Shown piece by piece: positions 27,112-35,860 of a stretch of 64,000 nt of DNA (position 1 is the first letter of the stretch; each line of letters starts with the position of its first letter). This stretch comes from JAEUIG01 sp046349775 (lineage in GTDB: Bacteria; Planctomycetota; Planctomycetia; Planctomycetales; Planctomycetaceae): the NCBI GenBank assembly GCA_046349775.1, contig JAXMBS010000028.1, positions 3,967 through 67,966 on the forward strand, given 5' to 3'. Under the pieces are notes generated by a model that did not search any database, was not told the DNA's origin, and worked only from the letters and a program-made list of their open reading frames with translations. The position numbers and the translations under genes are program-made.

Positions 27112-27447
27112 TCATGGCTGTTGTGATAGCCAGCTCTGGATGGCCGACCTGAGCGGATTGAGGTCGTCTTGCAGGACGGACCACACAATATCAATGTCGA
27201 CACCAAAATACTGATGCACCAGGGTATTTCGCATCCCAATGATCTGTCGCCAAGGCACGTTGGCGATTGTGGCTTGCGTTTCAAGGCTGATGGCGCGGGC
27301 GGCCTCACCGATAATTCGAAGATGATGAACAACCCACACTTGCAGCAGTTCGTCTTTGGCAAATGCTTCGCGGGTTACCGTCGCTTTTGCAGCAATCCTG
27401 TCGATCGCCTCGAGGATGTCGAGTATTCGCTGACGATCATCCCTTAT
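27112..27447 (-). CDS. hepT: HepT-like toxin (DUF86, HEPN ribonuclease/AMPylation target)
   Basis: About 111 aa beginning RDDRQRILDILEAIDRIAAK. The HEPN motif R-x4-H-x-Y is present as RNTLVHQYFG near residue 84, with the conserved HLRIIGEAARAIS. HepT proteins are RNase toxins neutralised by the MntA nucleotidyltransferase encoded immediately upstream, with which this frame overlaps by 4 bases. No ATG, GTG or TTG exists at the expected start; the codon in the normal position is ATA (27445-27447). A longer ATG frame begins at 27525 but its extra residues are shadow translation of mntA. The start may be ATA or altered. Confidence 0.75.
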   Translation of the reverse strand: MRDDRQRILDILEAIDRIAAKATVTREAFAKDELLQVWVVHHLRIIGEAARAISLETQATIANVPWRQIIGMRNTLVHQYFGVDIDIVWSVLQDDLNPLRSAIQSWLSQQP

Positions 27448-27734
27448 AGAACGACCGCCTCCGCAAGCACCCGTTCTCGAATGCGTGGCCGCAATCCTGC
27501 CGGCGTGACGACGTCGACCGGGCATTGCAGCAGGTCCTGCAAGTCCATCAACAGTCCTCCGAGGTCGAACAAGCTACGTCCTGGCTCCAGTTCCACGAGA
27601 AAATCCACGTCGCTCTCGGGGCCTGCGTCGCCGCGCGCAACAGACCCGAACACGCGCAAATTGGAAGCGCCATTGCGCGTGGCAATCGCGAGGATCTCCG
27701 ACGAGTAGCGCGTTCGCAAGTCCTGCAATGTCAT
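27444..27734 (-). CDS. mntA: MntA-like nucleotidyltransferase antitoxin
   Basis: 96 aa from ATG 27734. The signature GS-x-AR-G-x5-SD-x-D is seen in LRVFGSVARGDAGPESDVDF, and DLGGLLMDLQDLLQCPVDVV is the family core. MntA antitoxins AMPylate a tyrosine of the HepT toxin. The stop TAA overlaps the start region of hepT, giving a two-gene operon. An alternative start at ATG 27764 would add MIHATKRVAE. The pair is a small mobile defence/stability module. Confidence 0.87.
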   Translation of the reverse strand: MTLQDLRTRYSSEILAIATRNGASNLRVFGSVARGDAGPESDVDFLVELEPGRSLFDLGGLLMDLQDLLQCPVDVVTPAGLRPRIRERVLAEAVVL

Positions 27735-27896
27735 CTCTGCAACCCTCTTCGTTGCATGAATCATACCATCGGGTGGAACATGGCCGCAGCTTCTTGCATA
27801 CCGTACTGCCGCCACTGCGTCGTCGAATCCCGCTTGAATCCTCGGCTGGATTGCATCAAACTTGACTGATTCATCGCGTCGACGCAAGACAGGCCG

Positions 27897-29318
27897 ATGT
27901 CGGATTTTGATCACGCTGCCGAACCGCTGCTCGCCCGCCGCGATGTCCTCCGCGTGGGGGCAGTTACCGCTGCCGGCAGTCTCGTCCCAACTGCGTGGTC
28001 GGCGCAGGCGCGGGCGACAATTGCCGCCGGACGGGCCGAATCCGTGATCTTCCTCTGGATGGGGGGCGGTGTCACACATATTGACTCGCTCGATCCGAAG
28101 CCGCTGGCGCCGGAACAGATCCGCGGCACACTCTCGGCGATCGACACCTCGCTGCCCGGCGTCCGGTTTTCCGAGGTCTGCCCGGAACTCGCGAAACTGG
28201 CTCACGAACTGTGCGTCGTCCGCAGCTTCTCACATGACAGCAACGATCACCTGCTGAGCCAGGTCTACACGCTCTCCGGCCGAAAGGTGACGGCCGCGCA
28301 ACTCTTCAGTGAGCCGAATATCGGCGCCGTCATTTCCTATCTGCTCGGCCCGCGCCACAACCTGCCGGGCTACATCGCCGTGCCGGGGATCACGCGACCA
28401 GGTCCGCCGCCGCACAACCTGTTTGTCGGCGGCTGGCTGGGAAACCAGCACGCGCCTTTCTGTGTCGGTGGCCGGCCCGATCAGCCGGACTTCACGGTCG
28501 GCAAGCGGGAGATCAATCCTTCACCGGTCTGCGTCGAGAACCTCAATCCGCGCGAACTGGCATTCCCGCGCGAACTCACCGTGGGGCGGTTGTCCCGGCG
28601 GGCCATGCTCAAACACGATCTCGATGGTGCTGCACGCACGGCCGAAGTCGCAGCCCGCAGCGGCCCGGTGTCGCAGGGGTTCGAGGACGCGATGCAACTG
28701 CTGACGTCCCCCGCTGTGCACGACGCATTCGACCTGTCGCGGGAAACCGAATCGCTCCGCGATCGTTACGGCCGAACGAAGATCGGCGGACGCTGTCTGC
28801 TGGCACGGCGGCTCGTCGAAGCCGGCGCGCGGTTCGTGATGGTCGACTACGGCTACGATCCGGATTACGGCAATCTGTGGGACATTCACAACGTCCCGGA
28901 GCAGAAGTTTCCGCACGTTTCGGAGATGTGCCGCCGCGGTTACAGCGTGGCGGGGATCGACCGCGCGTTCGCGGCGCTGATTGCCGACCTCAAGGAGCGT
29001 GGACGGCTGGATTCGACGCTGGTCGTGTATCTCACCGAGTTTGGTCGGACGCCGCAGATCAATTCGCTCGGCGGCCGCGACCACTGGGGCGCGTGCGGAT
29101 CGATGTTCTTCACCGGCGCCGGCGTGCGGTGCGGGCAGGTGATTGGCCAGTCGGATGAGCAAGCCGCGTACCCGACGACGCCGCCGTACTCGCCGGCCGA
29201 CGTCGCCGCGACAATTTATGCGGCGCTGGGACTCGACGCCGAGTCCCGCATCCCCGACCGTGAAAACCGGCCGCACCCGCTGCTCGACCACGGGGCGCCG
29301 ATTCCCGGCGTGTTGTGA
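27897..29318 (+). CDS. DUF1501 family exported protein
   Basis: 473 aa. Arginine-rich leader with ARRDVLRVGAVTAAGSLVPT (Tat-like, only ARRD), then VIFLWMGGGVTHIDSLDPKP, SFSHDSNDHLLSQVYTLSG, GRCLLARRLVEAGARFVMVD, LVVYLTEFGRTPQINSLGGR with DHWG, and PADVAATIYAALGLD, the standard DUF1501 landmarks. The fold is sulfatase/alkaline-phosphatase-like. Its biochemical function is unknown; family genes usually pair with a PSCyt/DUF1553 gene, but here none is adjacent. It is divergent from mntA-hepT. Confidence 0.9.
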   Translation: MSDFDHAAEPLLARRDVLRVGAVTAAGSLVPTAWSAQARATIAAGRAESVIFLWMGGGVTHIDSLDPKPLAPEQIRGTLSAIDTSLPGVRFSEVCPELAKLAHELCVVRSFSHDSNDHLLSQVYTLSGRKVTAAQLFSEPNIGAVISYLLGPRHNLPGYIAVPGITRPGPPPHNLFVGGWLGNQHAPFCVGGRPDQPDFTVGKREINPSPVCVENLNPRELAFPRELTVGRLSRRAMLKHDLDGAARTAEVAARSGPVSQGFEDAMQLLTSPAVHDAFDLSRETESLRDRYGRTKIGGRCLLARRLVEAGARFVMVDYGYDPDYGNLWDIHNVPEQKFPHVSEMCRRGYSVAGIDRAFAALIADLKERGRLDSTLVVYLTEFGRTPQINSLGGRDHWGACGSMFFTGAGVRCGQVIGQSDEQAAYPTTPPYSPADVAATIYAALGLDAESRIPDRENRPHPLLDHGAPIPGVL

Positions 29319-29365
29319 CAGACACGCTGTCAGAGGCCACAATCGTGGCTTCCTCCCCACCCGCT

Positions 29366-30448
29366 TCAGCGGGCAAGCGACAGCCGGTCGGTGATCGCCG
29401 CGGTCATCCCCTGCGTCGTGATGCTGCCTCCCAGGTCCGGCGTGCGGCAAGCCGGATCGGACAATGCGGACGAAACCGCGCCACGAATTTTCGCCGCCGC
29501 TTCCCGGCATTCCGGCCGCTCCAGCCAGTCGAGCATCAAAGCCGCCGACAGGATCGTGGCGATGGGATTCGCAATCCCCTTGCCGGCAATGTCCGGCGCG
29601 GTGCCGTGCGACGGCTGGAAGACCGCGGCCTCGTCGCCGATGTCGGCCGAGGGCGCCATGCCCATGCCCCCGATGAGCGCCGCGGCCAGATCTGAAAGGA
29701 TGTCGCCGAACATGTTCTCCGTCACCAGCACGTCGAACGACTGGGGCCGCCGCACCAGATGCAGAGCCGCGGCATCGACATACATCCGGTCGGTCGCCAC
29801 GTCCGGAAACTCCGCGGCGACTTCGTCGAACACACGGCGAAAGAACACCATCGACGGCAGGACGTTGGCTTTGTCCACCAGGGTCACGTGGCGCCGGCGC
29901 CGTTGAGCCAGCCGGAATGCGGACCGAAACACCCGTTCGCTCCCTGCGCGTGTGATCCGCAGCGTGTCGCGGGATTCACTCTCGGATGAGACACCCGGGA
30001 TGCTTCGCGCCGAGAACAGTCCTTCCGTGTTCTCGCGCACGATGACAAAGTCGATCGCGCCAGTCTCGCGCCCCTTCAGCGGCGTGTCGGCCGCGTGAAA
30101 TAACTGGATGGGTCGCAGCCCGCAATACAGGTCGAGGATTTCCCGCAGATCGATCTGCGGCGTCAATTCGCGTCCGTCCGGTTTGCGAACGTGCGGCAGC
30201 CCCATTGCGCCGAGCAGCACGGCGTCCGCTGTACGACAGGCCGCCAGCGTGGCCTCCGGCAGGTCGCAACCGCTGCGTAAGAACTCGGCGGCGCCGGCGG
30301 GGTATTCCCTCAGGTCGAGCCGCGTTTCGGTCCAGCCGAGCGTCGCCGCTTCCAGCACGGCGACGGCCGCATCGGTGACGTCGCGCCCGATGCCGTCACC
30401 GGGCAGCACCGCGATCTGGATCGTGTGTGTCGAGTCGTTGGTGCTCAC
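29366..30448 (-). CDS. Isocitrate/isopropylmalate dehydrogenase family protein
   Basis: 360 aa from GTG 30448. IAVLPGDGIGRDVTDAAVAV, AVLLGAMGLPHVRKPDGREL, LRPIQLF, VIVRENTEGLFSA, VTLVDKANVLPS, TENMFGDILSDLAAALIGG and PSHGTAPDIAGKG-type GTAPDIAGK are the ordered motifs of NAD(P)-dependent beta-decarboxylating dehydrogenases. RENTEG and the missing leucine-specific loop make tartrate or another 3-hydroxyacid possible instead of 3-isopropylmalate, so no symbol is given. It is codirectional with the phosphoesterase gene 107 bases upstream. Confidence 0.87.
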   Translation of the reverse strand: MSTNDSTHTIQIAVLPGDGIGRDVTDAAVAVLEAATLGWTETRLDLREYPAGAAEFLRSGCDLPEATLAACRTADAVLLGAMGLPHVRKPDGRELTPQIDLREILDLYCGLRPIQLFHAADTPLKGRETGAIDFVIVRENTEGLFSARSIPGVSSESESRDTLRITRAGSERVFRSAFRLAQRRRRHVTLVDKANVLPSMVFFRRVFDEVAAEFPDVATDRMYVDAAALHLVRRPQSFDVLVTENMFGDILSDLAAALIGGMGMAPSADIGDEAAVFQPSHGTAPDIAGKGIANPIATILSAALMLDWLERPECREAAAKIRGAVSSALSDPACRTPDLGGSITTQGMTAAITDRLSLAR

Positions 30449-30458
30449 GGTGGGGAGG

Positions 30459-30480
30459 AATCAGGATTCGGGATTCAGGG
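30459..30480. repeat. GATTC repeat, copy 3
   Basis: atcaggattcgggattcagg lies just upstream of the dehydrogenase GTG, in its leader, matching the copies at 5600 and (inverted) 5921 and 37662. Confidence 0.6.
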
Positions 30481-30555
30481 GAGGGCAATCGCAGAGTCTG
30501 AGAACACCTTTGAAATCTGCGCGATCTGCGTGCCTTGAACGTGCTGAGACGAGTC

Positions 30556-31392
30556 TCATTCCGCGTCTTCGTAGCGCACGCCGAGGCGCGGAAAGGTATG
30601 TCGGCTGATCGGCTCGAAGCGGTCGACGTCGCTGAAGTACATGTAGTGCGTGACGTGCAGCAGCTGCGGGCCAAGCTGGATGATGTTGAACGAGTTCTTT
30701 TCGCGCTCGCGCATGCGACCGCGGCGCGAGGTCGTCGTGCCGCATTGCACGATGATGATCCCCCGGTCGCGGACCGCCCCCGGACGAATATCGAGCGAGT
30801 TCCCGATATAGGCCCGATGCAGGTGTCCTCCCAGGATCATGTCGACGCCCAGTCCGGCAAAGCGCTCCAGCGCGCGCTTCGCCCCCGGCAGCACCTGGTC
30901 GCGCTCGTAGTCAGGGGCCGGTGCAAAGTGGTGATGAGCCACGACGATCCGTACCGCGTCCTGCGGCGCTTCGCGAAACGCGCATTCGCAAAACTGCAGT
31001 TGTTCCGCGCGGATGCGGCCGTTTGTGATGGCCGTATGCGGCGCCGTGGAGTTCAGTGCGACGATTACGGCGCCGTCGATGTGGACTGCGTGATCGAGGT
31101 CGTTGTTGATGTAAGTCCGGTAGAGTTCCAGCGGGCGGAACATTCGCTCGAACACGCGATACAGCGGCACGTCGTGGTTTCCCGGCACGACGACCTGTGG
31201 GACGGCGGGCAGGCGGCGGAGGAACTGCTGCGCGTCGATGAACTGCGCGCGTTTGGCCCGCTGCGTGAAGTCGCCGCTGGCGATGACAACGTCGGGCGCA
31301 AGGGTCGGCGCGATCCGCAGCAACGCCTCGCCGACGTGGGGCAGGAATGGCGGACCGAAGTGCAGATCGGAGATGTGCAGCAGTGTCAGCAC
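30556..31392 (-). CDS. Metallophosphoesterase (calcineurin-like)
   Basis: 278 aa from GTG 31392. The five metallophosphoesterase motifs are present: HISDLHFG, IASGDFTQ, VVPGNHDV, VAHHHF and GGHLHRAY, which bind two metal ions. It hydrolyses a phosphomonoester or diester, possibly cyclic nucleotides (cpdA-like class), in the cytoplasm since no signal peptide is seen. The C-terminus GTTTSRRGRMREREKNSFN is usual for the family. Substrate unknown. Confidence 0.9.
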   Translation of the reverse strand: MLTLLHISDLHFGPPFLPHVGEALLRIAPTLAPDVVIASGDFTQRAKRAQFIDAQQFLRRLPAVPQVVVPGNHDVPLYRVFERMFRPLELYRTYINNDLDHAVHIDGAVIVALNSTAPHTAITNGRIRAEQLQFCECAFREAPQDAVRIVVAHHHFAPAPDYERDQVLPGAKRALERFAGLGVDMILGGHLHRAYIGNSLDIRPGAVRDRGIIIVQCGTTTSRRGRMREREKNSFNIIQLGPQLLHVTHYMYFSDVDRFEPISRHTFPRLGVRYEDAE

Positions 31393-31512
31393 GTGGTCGC
31401 GGCGACGGTCGGGGAAGGTGAGCCCGACCCGTGTTATGCGGGGCAGTGTCCTGGACGACTGAAAACCGTGCGGGACGCTGCTGTGAGGCCCCTCAGCGAG
31501 TAGGATGCGAGT

Positions 31513-32550
31513 ATGAGCGGTTTCGTCGAGCGGAACAAGCAGGACTGGAACGAACTGGAAGCGCTCGTGCGCCGCGCACGGCGTTCGCTGCGGTCACTGT
31601 CGTACGAGGAACTGAACCGGTTGGACGTGCTGTATCGCCGTGCAACGCTGCACCTGGCGCAGGCGGCGACTCGATCGGGCGACCGGCAGCTCATCGAGTA
31701 TCTCAACGGCCTGACTGCGGCAGCGCACAGCCTGATCTATCTCCCGCCGCGGCGGTCGCTGCTGGGGGGATCAGGGCAGTTTCTCGTCGAAGGCTTTGCC
31801 CGCAGCATTGCGAGAAATCTGAGGTTCCACGCGTTGTCGGCCGCCCTCCTGCTCGGGGGCGCGCTCCTCGCATTCTACCTGTGCCAGCACGACGTCCTGG
31901 CCGCGTATGCGCTCTCGATGCCCGGGGACGAACGGCAACCCGGCGCCACGCGCGAACAGTTGGAGGCGGTGTTGCGACACGGCCGCGACCAGGCGGGCGG
32001 CGAGAAATTTGCATTCGCGTCGTTCCTGTTCCAGAACAATCTCAAGGTGGGCATGCTGTGCATCGCCTCCGGCGTCCTCGCCGGCGTGCCGACGATCGTG
32101 CTGATGCTCTACAACGGCATGATGATCGGCGCATTCATATCCGTGCATTATCAGGCAGGCATCTCGGCCGAAGTGTGGGCCTGGATTCTGCCGCACGGCG
32201 TGACCGAAATCGGCGCGATCATCCTCTGTGGCGGCGTGGGGTTGATGCTGGGCCGTTCCGTCGTGCGGCCGGGCCAAATCTCCCGCGCAGACAGCCTGCG
32301 GCTCGCCGGTCGCGAAGCGGCGCGCACCTGCGCCGGCGTCGCCGTGATGTTGTTACTGGCGGCGGTGATCGAGAGCTACCTGCGACAGAGCCACCTGTCG
32401 ACGGCCGCTCGGTTCTGGTTTGCCGGCGGCAGTGCCGGATTCTGGGCCCTGTACATCGTGTGGGGCGTCGTGCGCGAACGTCAGATCCGCGATGCGGACG
32501 GAACCACTAGCACTCCGCGCACCGCGAACCTCCCCGTCGCCGCAGAATGA
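31513..32550 (+). CDS. SpoIIM-like (stage II sporulation protein M) membrane protein
   Basis: 345 aa. The cytoplasmic N-terminal helix FVERNKQDWNELEALVRRAR is the family start. Membrane helices follow at ~residues 110-130, 190-215 (MLCIASGVLAGVPTIVLMLY), 230-260 (WAWILPHGVTEIGAIILCGG) and 275-325. The NGMMIG and LPHGVTEI motifs are diagnostic of SpoIIM/DUF95. Planctomycetes do not sporulate in the Bacillus manner; here the family probably helps membrane remodelling, often beside RDD and DUF58/MoxR genes. None of those lies adjacent in this copy. Confidence 0.88.
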   Translation: MSGFVERNKQDWNELEALVRRARRSLRSLSYEELNRLDVLYRRATLHLAQAATRSGDRQLIEYLNGLTAAAHSLIYLPPRRSLLGGSGQFLVEGFARSIARNLRFHALSAALLLGGALLAFYLCQHDVLAAYALSMPGDERQPGATREQLEAVLRHGRDQAGGEKFAFASFLFQNNLKVGMLCIASGVLAGVPTIVLMLYNGMMIGAFISVHYQAGISAEVWAWILPHGVTEIGAIILCGGVGLMLGRSVVRPGQISRADSLRLAGREAARTCAGVAVMLLLAAVIESYLRQSHLSTAARFWFAGGSAGFWALYIVWGVVRERQIRDADGTTSTPRTANLPVAAE

Positions 32551-32595
32551 TTCGTTGAGCAGGCGGGCCGAGTGCCGCAGTGATGGCGGCGGACG

Positions 32596-32823
32596 TCAGC
32601 CGGAGCGACGCAGCAACTTGCCGCGCCCATTGCAATCCGGACAGAGCCCGCTGGCATGGCACGCAGGGCAGTCGCCGAATTTCGACGCAGTCGCAGCATC
32701 CGTGGCAGATGCCGGGGGAGCGACGAGAGCGCGACCTTTGCCGTGACACGTAGGGCAACGGGCGGTGCCGTCGCAAGCCGGACACTTCGTGTAAGCCGAC
32801 CGATCCATGACGCGAACGCTCAT
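32596..32823 (-). CDS. Small zinc-finger protein with two DnaJ-like Cys modules
   Basis: 75 aa from ATG 32823; ATG 32808 is an alternative. Two near-identical modules, CPACDGTARCPTCHGKGR and CPACHASGLCPDCNGRGK, each have CxxC-x5-CxxCxGxG spacing like the central zinc finger of DnaJ. No J domain is present, so it is a free-standing zinc-binding protein, perhaps a chaperone adaptor. No Shine-Dalgarno is seen. The frame is open up to 32946, but that part has no family character. Confidence 0.6.
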   Translation of the reverse strand: MSVRVMDRSAYTKCPACDGTARCPTCHGKGRALVAPPASATDAATASKFGDCPACHASGLCPDCNGRGKLLRRSG

Positions 32824-33164
32824 CTGAGAAAGGACGCGGCGAGAGAGATGGGATGCCGCGGCTGCAGTATGCGCTTTCCACCGCGAATTCGCCAGCGAAC
32901 GCGGCACGATCGCAAACAGATCGCGGCACAGTCCAAGTTCGATCACGCACCGACGGGCTGCACCGCCTCGGCGTCCGCAGGATCGATCCTAACCCGCTCA
33001 CCGCGATCAGATTGCGCTGCCGTGGATGGTTCAGTGAGGTTCCTCCTCCGCAGCCCGACGCGATACTTGAGGCGCGCAGGTCGCGGCACTAGAATTTCGC
33101 TCGTCCCACGCGGTTCGGGACGCTTGTGCGCGCTCATGTTGAACTTGGAGCAGGAGATTCAGCG
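32824..33164. other. Divergent intergenic region upstream of GAPDH
   Basis: 341 bases between the zinc-finger gene (minus) and GAPDH (plus). It should contain the GAPDH promoter. Only the ribosome-binding sequence CAGGAG (33151-33156) before GTG 33165 is clear. No palindromic operator or hairpin stands out. Confidence 0.4.
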
Positions 33165-34181
33165 GTGGCAGTTCCCGTCGGCATTAACGGTTTTGGACGA
33201 ATTGGGCGAATCACGCTGCGGGCCATGGCCGCGCGCGGCGGCGAGTTCGAGGTTCTGGCGATCAATGATCTCGGCGACCCAAAGTCGCTGGCCATGCTGC
33301 TGAAGTACGACAGCGTGCAGGGACGCTTCCCCGGGACCGTGTCCGCCGAGGGGGATGCGCTGATCGTCAACGGCAAGAAGATCAAGGTGGTCGCTGAAAA
33401 GGACCCCCGCAGCCTCCCCTGGAAGTCGCTCGGCGTGCAGATCGCGCTGGAGTCGACGGGACTGTTCGTGAACCGTGCCGCCGATGGCAAGCCCGGGTTT
33501 GACAGCCATCTGGAAGCAGGCGCCCGGCGCGTCGTGATCTCCGCCCCGGCGAAGGACCCCGACCTCACCTGCGTCCTGGGGGTCAACGATGATCAGTTGA
33601 CGGCCGCGCACAAGTGCATTTCGAACGCCAGTTGCACGACGAACTGCCTGGCGCCGATGGCAATGGTCCTCGACAAGACCTTCGGCATCGAGAAGGGACT
33701 GATGACGACGGTCCACGCCTACACCAACGACCAGCGCGTGTCCGACCAGTTGCACAAAGACCCGCACCGCGCCCGTGCTGCGGCGCTGAACATCATTCCG
33801 ACCTCGACGGGCGCTGCCAAGGCGGTCGGCGAGGTGCTGCCGAAGCTCAACGGCAAGCTGACCGGCATCAGTCTCCGCGTGCCGGTTGCCGCCGGCAGCG
33901 TCACCGATCTGGTCGCGGTCCTCGGCAAGAATGCCACGGCCGGCGAGATCAACGACGCCATGAAAGCCGCGGCCGCCGGCCCGCTTAAAGGCATCCTGGA
34001 GTTCAACCAGGATCCGATCGTCTCCAGCGACATCATCGGCAATCCTCACAGCAGCATCTTCGATGCGCCGTGGACGCAGGTGATCGGCGGCAACCTGGTG
34101 AAGGTCCTGAGCTGGTACGACAATGAAACCGGATACTCCAATCGGACGGTCGACCTGATCGCCCGGCTGGCCCGTCTCTAG
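33165..34181 (+). CDS. gap: Glyceraldehyde-3-phosphate dehydrogenase, type I
   Basis: 338 aa. GTG 33165 is chosen because AGGAG lies 8 bases before it and the protein then begins VAVPVGINGFGRIGR, the NAD-binding start. SNASCTTNCLAPM holds the catalytic Cys (residue 157); TTVHAYTNDQ and AALNIIPTSTGAAKAVGEVL bind phosphate; SWYDNETGYSNR ends the catalytic domain. It oxidises glyceraldehyde-3-phosphate to 1,3-bisphosphoglycerate with NAD in glycolysis. The next gene, rpe, belongs to the pentose phosphate pathway, so this is a central-carbon neighbourhood. Confidence 0.97.
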   Translation: MAVPVGINGFGRIGRITLRAMAARGGEFEVLAINDLGDPKSLAMLLKYDSVQGRFPGTVSAEGDALIVNGKKIKVVAEKDPRSLPWKSLGVQIALESTGLFVNRAADGKPGFDSHLEAGARRVVISAPAKDPDLTCVLGVNDDQLTAAHKCISNASCTTNCLAPMAMVLDKTFGIEKGLMTTVHAYTNDQRVSDQLHKDPHRARAAALNIIPTSTGAAKAVGEVLPKLNGKLTGISLRVPVAAGSVTDLVAVLGKNATAGEINDAMKAAAAGPLKGILEFNQDPIVSSDIIGNPHSSIFDAPWTQVIGGNLVKVLSWYDNETGYSNRTVDLIARLARL

Positions 34182-34411
34182 CGGATCCCGCGTGTTGCTC
34201 AAATTAGATTGCGAAACGCAAGTTGCATTGTGCGTTGCACTTGCGGCAATCGGTTTCCACTGGACGCCGAAGCGCTGAACGTTCAAAATACTGCGATGAG
34301 CTGCCCGGAGGAACCGGTGCACCCCTGGCTCGATGACGGGCGTTCTTCGGTATCGAGCGTTACACAGACGAGTGTCGTCGGGGAGCGGCTCGCCGTTCTG
34401 GCCACCCATTC

Positions 34412-35104
34412 ATGAGCCGGCAGGCACTTCTGGACTATTTCCGCGAGCGGGCGCCGCTGATCGCCCCCTCGATGCTGCAATGCGACTTCGGCAATCTGCA
34501 GCGGGAAGTGGCCGCACTGGAGCAGGCCGGCGCCCAGATTCTGCACCTGGACGTCATGGACGGGCACTTTGTCCCCAATCTGACCTATGGTCCCGTGGTG
34601 ATCGAGCGGTTGCGGGCGTTGACCGGCCTGCCGTTCGACGCCCATCTGATGATCGCCGCCCCCGAGCGGTTCGTCGAGGAATACGTTGCCGCCGGCTGCC
34701 AGGCGATTACCGTGCACCTGGAGGCAGCGCCCGACCCGACCGCGGTGCTGGCGAAGATCCAGAACAGCGGCTGCCTGGCCGGGCTGGCGATCAATCCGGG
34801 GACGCCGGTCTCGCGCGCGGAGCCGTTTCTGGGTCAGGCGGACCTGGTGCTGGTGATGAGCGTGGAGCCGGGCTTTGGTGGACAGGCCTTCCGGCCGGAA
34901 TCGGTGGCCAAAGTCACGGAGATTCGGCGGAGCTTCCCGCGCCTGGTGGTGTCGATCGATGGCGGCATCGGCCCACAAACGATTGGTTCCGCCTCGGCCG
35001 CCGGCGCCGACGTGTTTGTTGCCGGCAGTGCGATATTTCGAGCGTCCAGCTACCGCAGTGCGCTGTCGCAACTGCACGAACTTGCCCTGGCGGCACGACG
35101 TTGA
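34412..35104 (+). CDS. rpe: Ribulose-phosphate 3-epimerase
   Basis: 230 aa. LIAPSMLQCDFGNLQREVAA, LHLDVMDGHFVPNLTYGP, FDAHLMIAAPERFVEEYVAA, VMSVEPGFGGQAFRPES, and VSIDGGIGPQTIGSASAAGA are the complete Rpe motif set, including the metal-binding His-Asp pairs. It interconverts ribulose-5-phosphate and xylulose-5-phosphate. ATG 34412 lies 17 residues before the first conserved motif. It leads a tight run with the phosphoglycerate-mutase-like, accD and kinase genes (gap 28 bases, then overlaps), so co-transcription is likely. The 230-base gap before it shows no gene. Confidence 0.95.
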   Translation: MSRQALLDYFRERAPLIAPSMLQCDFGNLQREVAALEQAGAQILHLDVMDGHFVPNLTYGPVVIERLRALTGLPFDAHLMIAAPERFVEEYVAAGCQAITVHLEAAPDPTAVLAKIQNSGCLAGLAINPGTPVSRAEPFLGQADLVLVMSVEPGFGGQAFRPESVAKVTEIRRSFPRLVVSIDGGIGPQTIGSASAAGADVFVAGSAIFRASSYRSALSQLHELALAARR

Positions 35105-35132
35105 GCGGGACGCATCCTCTTTCGAGAATTTT

Positions 35133-35860
35133 ATGTCCACGGCAATCTTGATTCGCCCCGGCGAGACCGACTTCGATCAACAGTCCCGGATCCAGGGGAG
35201 ATTGGACCTGCCGCTGTCGGAACTCGGCCGGCAGCAGGTGCGCGGTCTGATCGTACGCCTGTCGGAGTTGTCGATCGAATCGGTCTATAGCTCCCCCACC
35301 GAGCCGGCGCTCAGCACCGCCCGCGAAGTGGCCGCTTCGCTGGATGTGACTTTCAAAGAGCTGGACGGGCTGGGAAACTTGAGTCACGGACTGTGGGAAG
35401 GGATGCTGCTGGAAGACGTGCGGCGGAAACATCCGCGCGTGTTCAGGCAATGGCGAAAGCCCCACGGCTTGTCTGTCCGCCGGAAGGAGACTTGTGCAGC
35501 GGACGCGTACGAGCGAGTCCGCAAGGCAGCTGAAGAAACGCGCGCTTTCGCGGCAACGCGGGACGTTCGCCGTCGTAGCGCCGGAGCCGCTGGCCACATT
35601 GATCGGCTCGATCCTTCGCGGACAGGATCCCTGCCTGCAGGACCTATGTTGCGGTTACAGACCAGCAGCGAATTGAAATCATTGACTCTGTCACCCCGAT
35701 CAACGGGCGCTGTGGTCGGTCCTGGGAGGCAGCGAACGAAAGACGACGGAAAGCGCGGTCTCCACCTGAAACTACTCGCGGCTGGGGAACCTGGTCGGGA
35801 CAGAGCTCAGGTGACGACGGCGCTGAAGCGACCTTGAACAGCAATGCGGCAGCGGCATGA
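35133..35860 (+). pseudogene. Phosphoglycerate-mutase-like (histidine phosphatase fold) gene, frameshifted
   Basis: From ATG 35133 the frame reads MSTAILIRPGETDFDQQSRI, then LDLPLSELGRQQV and SVYSSPTEPALSTAREVAAS. After about 35450 the frame changes; FAVVAPEPLATLIGSILRGQ lies in another frame (35560-35640), and a third frame carries QQRIEIIDSVTP to the TGA at 35858. Joined, the protein is ~240 aa with a histidine phosphatase fold. The usual catalytic RHG is RPG here, so the active His is replaced by Pro, which suggests a non-catalytic or regulatory variant even if the frameshifts are artefacts. Its stop overlaps the accD start as ATGA. Confidence 0.7.

Noticed and set aside
28521..29510. 329-codon antisense frame
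   Set aside because: Opposite an intact DUF1501 gene; no recognisable motif.
34182..34411. Possible small RNA with gcaagt/acttgc repeats between GAPDH and rpe
   Set aside because: Pairing is imperfect and there is no promoter or terminator signal.
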